From contig JAVJRK010000010.1 in assembly GCA_040218445.1 (NCBI GenBank), forward strand, positions 682,001 through 746,000: 64,000 bases of DNA, in the 5' to 3' direction. This DNA comes from UBA1479 sp040218445. Its GTDB lineage: Bacteria; Pseudomonadota; Alphaproteobacteria; Rhodospirillales; Casp-alpha2. Below the pieces are notes generated by a model, which was not told the DNA's origin, searched no databases, and saw only the letters and a list, made by a program, of their open reading frames with translations. Positions 60,596-64,000 of this stretch are shown piece by piece (the first letter of the stretch is position 1; the number at the start of each line of letters is the position of its first letter). A program made the translations under genes and the position numbers.

Positions 60596-62250
60596 CCGGC
60601 GTTCCGGCGGGGGCCGGGCGCGGCTTCGCGGCCGTTGCCGGGCTGACCGGCTGGCGTCGGCGGGGTCTGGCGCTGGGCCTCGGCATTGTGGCGGCGGGGG
60701 CGCTGCCGCCGCTGCATTTGGTATTTCTTCTGATACCGGCGTTTTCAGGGCTGGTCTGGCTGGTTGCCTCGGCCGGGCGGGGTCGCCGTGCCTTCGCCGA
60801 AGGTTGGTGGTTCGGCGCGGGGCATGCGGCGGCCGGCACGTTTTGGATTTCCCATTCCCTGACCATCGATCTCGCGCGCCATGGCTGGCTGATCCCCATT
60901 GCCGTGATCGGCTTTGCCCTGGTTCTGGGCGTGTTCGCGGCCTGTGCGGCCTGGGTTCTTTACCGGCTGAGGTCCCGGGATAAGCTGCCCGGCGGCGGGG
61001 ATGCGTTGATCCTGGCCGGGGCCTGGGTGCTGACGGAATGGCTGCGCGGCTGGTTGTTCACGGGCTTTCCCTGGAACCTGATGGGCACGGTCTGGGCCTT
61101 CGCCGACGCCATGATACAGCCGGCTTCGGCCCTGGGTGTGTTCGGCCTGAGCCTGTTCACGGTCTGGGCGGCGGCAACGCCGGCTGCCCTGGCCCGCCGG
61201 GATGGGCGGCCCTGGCTGGCCCCCGCTTTCGCGGCGGCGTTTCTGGCCGGTGTTTGGGGCGGCGGCACGTACCGTCTTTCCGGGGCCGAAACAGTTTTTG
61301 CGCCGGGGGTTCATCTGCGCCTTGTTCAGCCCAATATCGCACAAGCGGACAAGTGGCGGAAAGGCCTGCGCCCCGGGCATGTGGCCCGGCAGATCGACAT
61401 GAGCCTGGCGCCTGTTCCTGCGCGAACAGAAAATAAACCGGAATCGCAACAACAACCGGAAGTCGCCCCTGAACCGACGCATGTGATCTGGGCGGAAACG
61501 GCGGTGCCTTACGTTTTGGGGCGTGAGCCGACCCTGATCCGCGCCCTGGCCCATGCGGCACCGGTGGCGGGGGCCTTGCTGACGGGCTCCCTGCGGTTCG
61601 AAGCGACCGCCGATGGCAGCCCCCAGGTATTCAACAGCCTTTACGCGCTCGAGGCGTCTGGCCGGGTCGCCGCGACCTATGACAAACACCATCTTGTGCC
61701 GTTCGGGGAATACGTGCCGTTTCAGGACTGGCTGGGGTTTCTGAAAATCACCGAAGGCCGGGGCAATTTCATCCCCGGGCCGGGCCCCCGGGTGATGGAG
61801 GTCCAGGGTTTGCCGCCCTTTGCCCCCCTGATCTGTTACGAAGTGATCTTTCCGGGGGCGGTTCTGCCGCCGGTTGATGCGGCGGGCGAAGAGCCGCGCG
61901 CCCGCTGGCTGTTGAACATCACGAACGATGCCTGGTTCGGTGTCACGCCGGGGCCCCATCAGCATTTCGCGGCGGCGCGCCTGCGCAGCGTCGAGGAAGG
62001 CCTGCCCCTGGTCCGTGTCGCCAATACGGGCATTTCCGGGATCATCGATCCCTGGGGCCGGACGGTCGCGGCCCTGGGCCTGGACCGGGCCGGCACGGTC
62101 GATGCGCCCTTGCCGGAACCAATTGAAAACAGGACACTTTTTTCGCGTTTGGGCAATGCTCCGGCGCTTATTATGGCGATCTTGGCGCTGCTTGCGGGCC
62201 GTGTTGTCGTGGTCCGGCGGGCAGGTGCGTCTGGTCCCGACATCACCTAG
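60592..62250 (+). CDS. lnt: Lnt, apolipoprotein N-acyltransferase
   Basis: A 552-residue inner-membrane enzyme that adds the third acyl chain to lipoproteins. Six or more hydrophobic segments occupy residues 10-235, then a nitrilase-type domain with catalytic Glu302 (IWAETAVP), Lys365 (YDKHHLVPFGE) and Cys415 (APLICYEVIF). A short Gln/Pro/Glu-rich insert near residue 285 is unusual but lies in a loop. It overlaps corC by four bases. Confidence 0.95.
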   Translation: MTGVPAGAGRGFAAVAGLTGWRRRGLALGLGIVAAGALPPLHLVFLLIPAFSGLVWLVASAGRGRRAFAEGWWFGAGHAAAGTFWISHSLTIDLARHGWLIPIAVIGFALVLGVFAACAAWVLYRLRSRDKLPGGGDALILAGAWVLTEWLRGWLFTGFPWNLMGTVWAFADAMIQPASALGVFGLSLFTVWAAATPAALARRDGRPWLAPAFAAAFLAGVWGGGTYRLSGAETVFAPGVHLRLVQPNIAQADKWRKGLRPGHVARQIDMSLAPVPARTENKPESQQQPEVAPEPTHVIWAETAVPYVLGREPTLIRALAHAAPVAGALLTGSLRFEATADGSPQVFNSLYALEASGRVAATYDKHHLVPFGEYVPFQDWLGFLKITEGRGNFIPGPGPRVMEVQGLPPFAPLICYEVIFPGAVLPPVDAAGEEPRARWLLNITNDAWFGVTPGPHQHFAAARLRSVEEGLPLVRVANTGISGIIDPWGRTVAALGLDRAGTVDAPLPEPIENRTLFSRLGNAPALIMAILALLAGRVVVVRRAGASGPDIT

Positions 62251-62449
62251 GTTCCCGCATATATCGCCCTTGACGCGTCCCCGGAACGCTGTCACAAACC
62301 TTCGCCCGGGCCGCAAGGTTCCCGAGCGTGGCGTATTTGGACCGTTTGCCGCCACGAAAAATAACGCGCTAAGCGGACGAGCGTCGCCCCCGAACGTTTC
62401 GTCCTCATAGTCCTACATCTGTTAACGACGTTACCGGAGGCATCAACCT
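62251..62449 (+). other. metK leader region
   Basis: The 199 bases before metK contain no gene; the small HTH regulator gene that sits between lnt and metK in some rhizobia is absent. GGACGA (62375-62380) pairs with TCGTCC (62399-62404), with an inner CGT/ACG, forming a stem-loop 46 bases before the start. I looked for SAM-II, SAM/SAH and SAM-V-like riboswitch features and found no match I trust. A GGAGG site is nine bases before the GTG start. Confidence 0.5.
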
Positions 62450-63658
<1,209 letters not shown>

Positions 63659-63710
63659 TCCCGAAGGCTGGCGGTCCGAACGGGCCTGTCCCGGCCGAAA
63701 GGCAACGGAT

Positions 63711-64000
63711 ATGGACCCAGAGGAACGCCCCCGATTTTACGGCCGGCGCCGGGGCAAGAAACTACGCCCCGGCCGCCGCGCCCTAATCGAAGGCCTGCTG
63801 CCGAAACTGCGCGTGCCGTCCGGTGACGGGCAACTCGATCCCGCGGATTTGTTCGATCCGGCGGTATCGGACGTCTGGCTCGAGGTTGGGTTCGGGGCGG
63901 GTGAACATCTGGCGGCCCAGGCCGCCGCCCATCCCGACATCGGCTTTATCGGTTGCGAGCCCTTCGTCAACGGGGTCGCGGCCCTGCTGGCCCAAATCCA
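63711..64000 (+). CDS. trmB: TrmB, tRNA (guanine-N7)-methyltransferase, truncated by window end
   Basis: Ninety-six codons are visible from the ATG at 63711, then the window ends. The basic N-terminus (RFYGRRRGKKLRPGRRALIE) and the SAM-binding LEVGFGAGEHLAAQAAAHPD with the following FIGCEPFVNG match TrmB, which methylates G46 of tRNA. The metK-trmB pair is conserved. Only the first part of the protein can be assessed. Confidence 0.88.
   Translation, partial: MDPEERPRFYGRRRGKKLRPGRRALIEGLLPKLRVPSGDGQLDPADLFDPAVSDVWLEVGFGAGEHLAAQAAAHPDIGFIGCEPFVNGVAALLAQI

Noticed and set aside
62251..62449. Known SAM riboswitch before metK
   Set aside because: I could not find the conserved cores of SAM-II, SAM-V or SAM/SAH riboswitches; only a stem-loop is listed.

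Overview
The window is a GC-rich chromosomal segment from an alphaproteobacterium, most likely of the Rhodospirillales type. The inference rests on gene order and protein types: hslVU divergent from hisB-hisH-hisA-hisF-hisE, rph-rdgB-hemW divergent from hrcA-grpE-dnaK-dnaJ-dapB, mutS-glnD-murJ-trpS-nfuA, and mucR-fur-miaB-phoH-ybeY-corC-lnt-metK-trmB. MucR/Ros and Smr-HTH neighbours also fit. No genus can be named from sequence alone. I see no rRNA, tRNA, prophage, IS transposase, CRISPR array or toxin-antitoxin locus; nearly all bases are accounted for by conserved housekeeping genes.

Layout. 1-4.0 kb: lutABC lactate oxidation genes, an Smr protein and a small HTH regulator. 4.2-6.1 kb: hslVU protease (minus). 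6.3-10.3 kb: histidine operon with a DUF2628 gene and a HIT protein. 10.4-16.8 kb: a long minus-strand run (yifB, dienelactone hydrolase, gshB, SirB1-like, BON lipoprotein, yraN, rsmI), divergent from an LpoA-like lipoprotein. 18.3-20.9 kb: hemW, rdgB, rph. 21.1-27.5 kb: heat-shock cluster plus dapB. 27.5-30.6 kb: DUF2244 and nth, then an EI24-like / bactofilin / small lipoprotein operon. 30.8-37.6 kb: PfkB kinase, typA, beta-carbonic anhydrase, AmpG-family permease, isocitrate-lyase-family enzyme, ppa. 37.9-40.2 kb: maeB malic enzyme (minus). 40.6-49.8 kb: mutS, glnD, murJ, trpS, nfuA. 50.1-55.4 kb: Bax-like glucosaminidase, polysaccharide deacetylase, rutE-like reductase, an uncharacterised polytopic membrane protein, tsaB, TusA-like protein. 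55.6-64 kb: mucR, fur, miaB, phoH, ybeY, corC, lnt, metK and the start of trmB.

Functionally the segment combines protein quality control (HslVU, DnaKJ-GrpE, HrcA), nitrogen and histidine metabolism (GlnD, His), RNA maturation (Rph, MiaB, YbeY, RsmI, TsaB, TrmB), envelope biogenesis (MurJ, Lnt, LpoA-like, bactofilin, Bax-like, AmpG-like) and carbon flow (Lut, MaeB, carbonic anhydrase, the lyase).

The non-ordinary signals are in non-coding DNA. The best is the convergent ppa/maeB gap: a candidate three-hairpin small RNA with an intrinsic terminator on the minus strand, preceded by three GTCAC half-sites phased at exactly 11 bp. Others are a two-copy hairpin repeat family (next to hslU and dnaJ), a 47-bp palindromic doublet before ppa, a nested palindromic operator before the lyase gene, a degenerate CIRCE-like element before hrcA, and a promoter with an immediate terminator-like hairpin before mucR. 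No complete new multi-gene system is evident; the polytopic protein at 52989 is the least characterised gene product.
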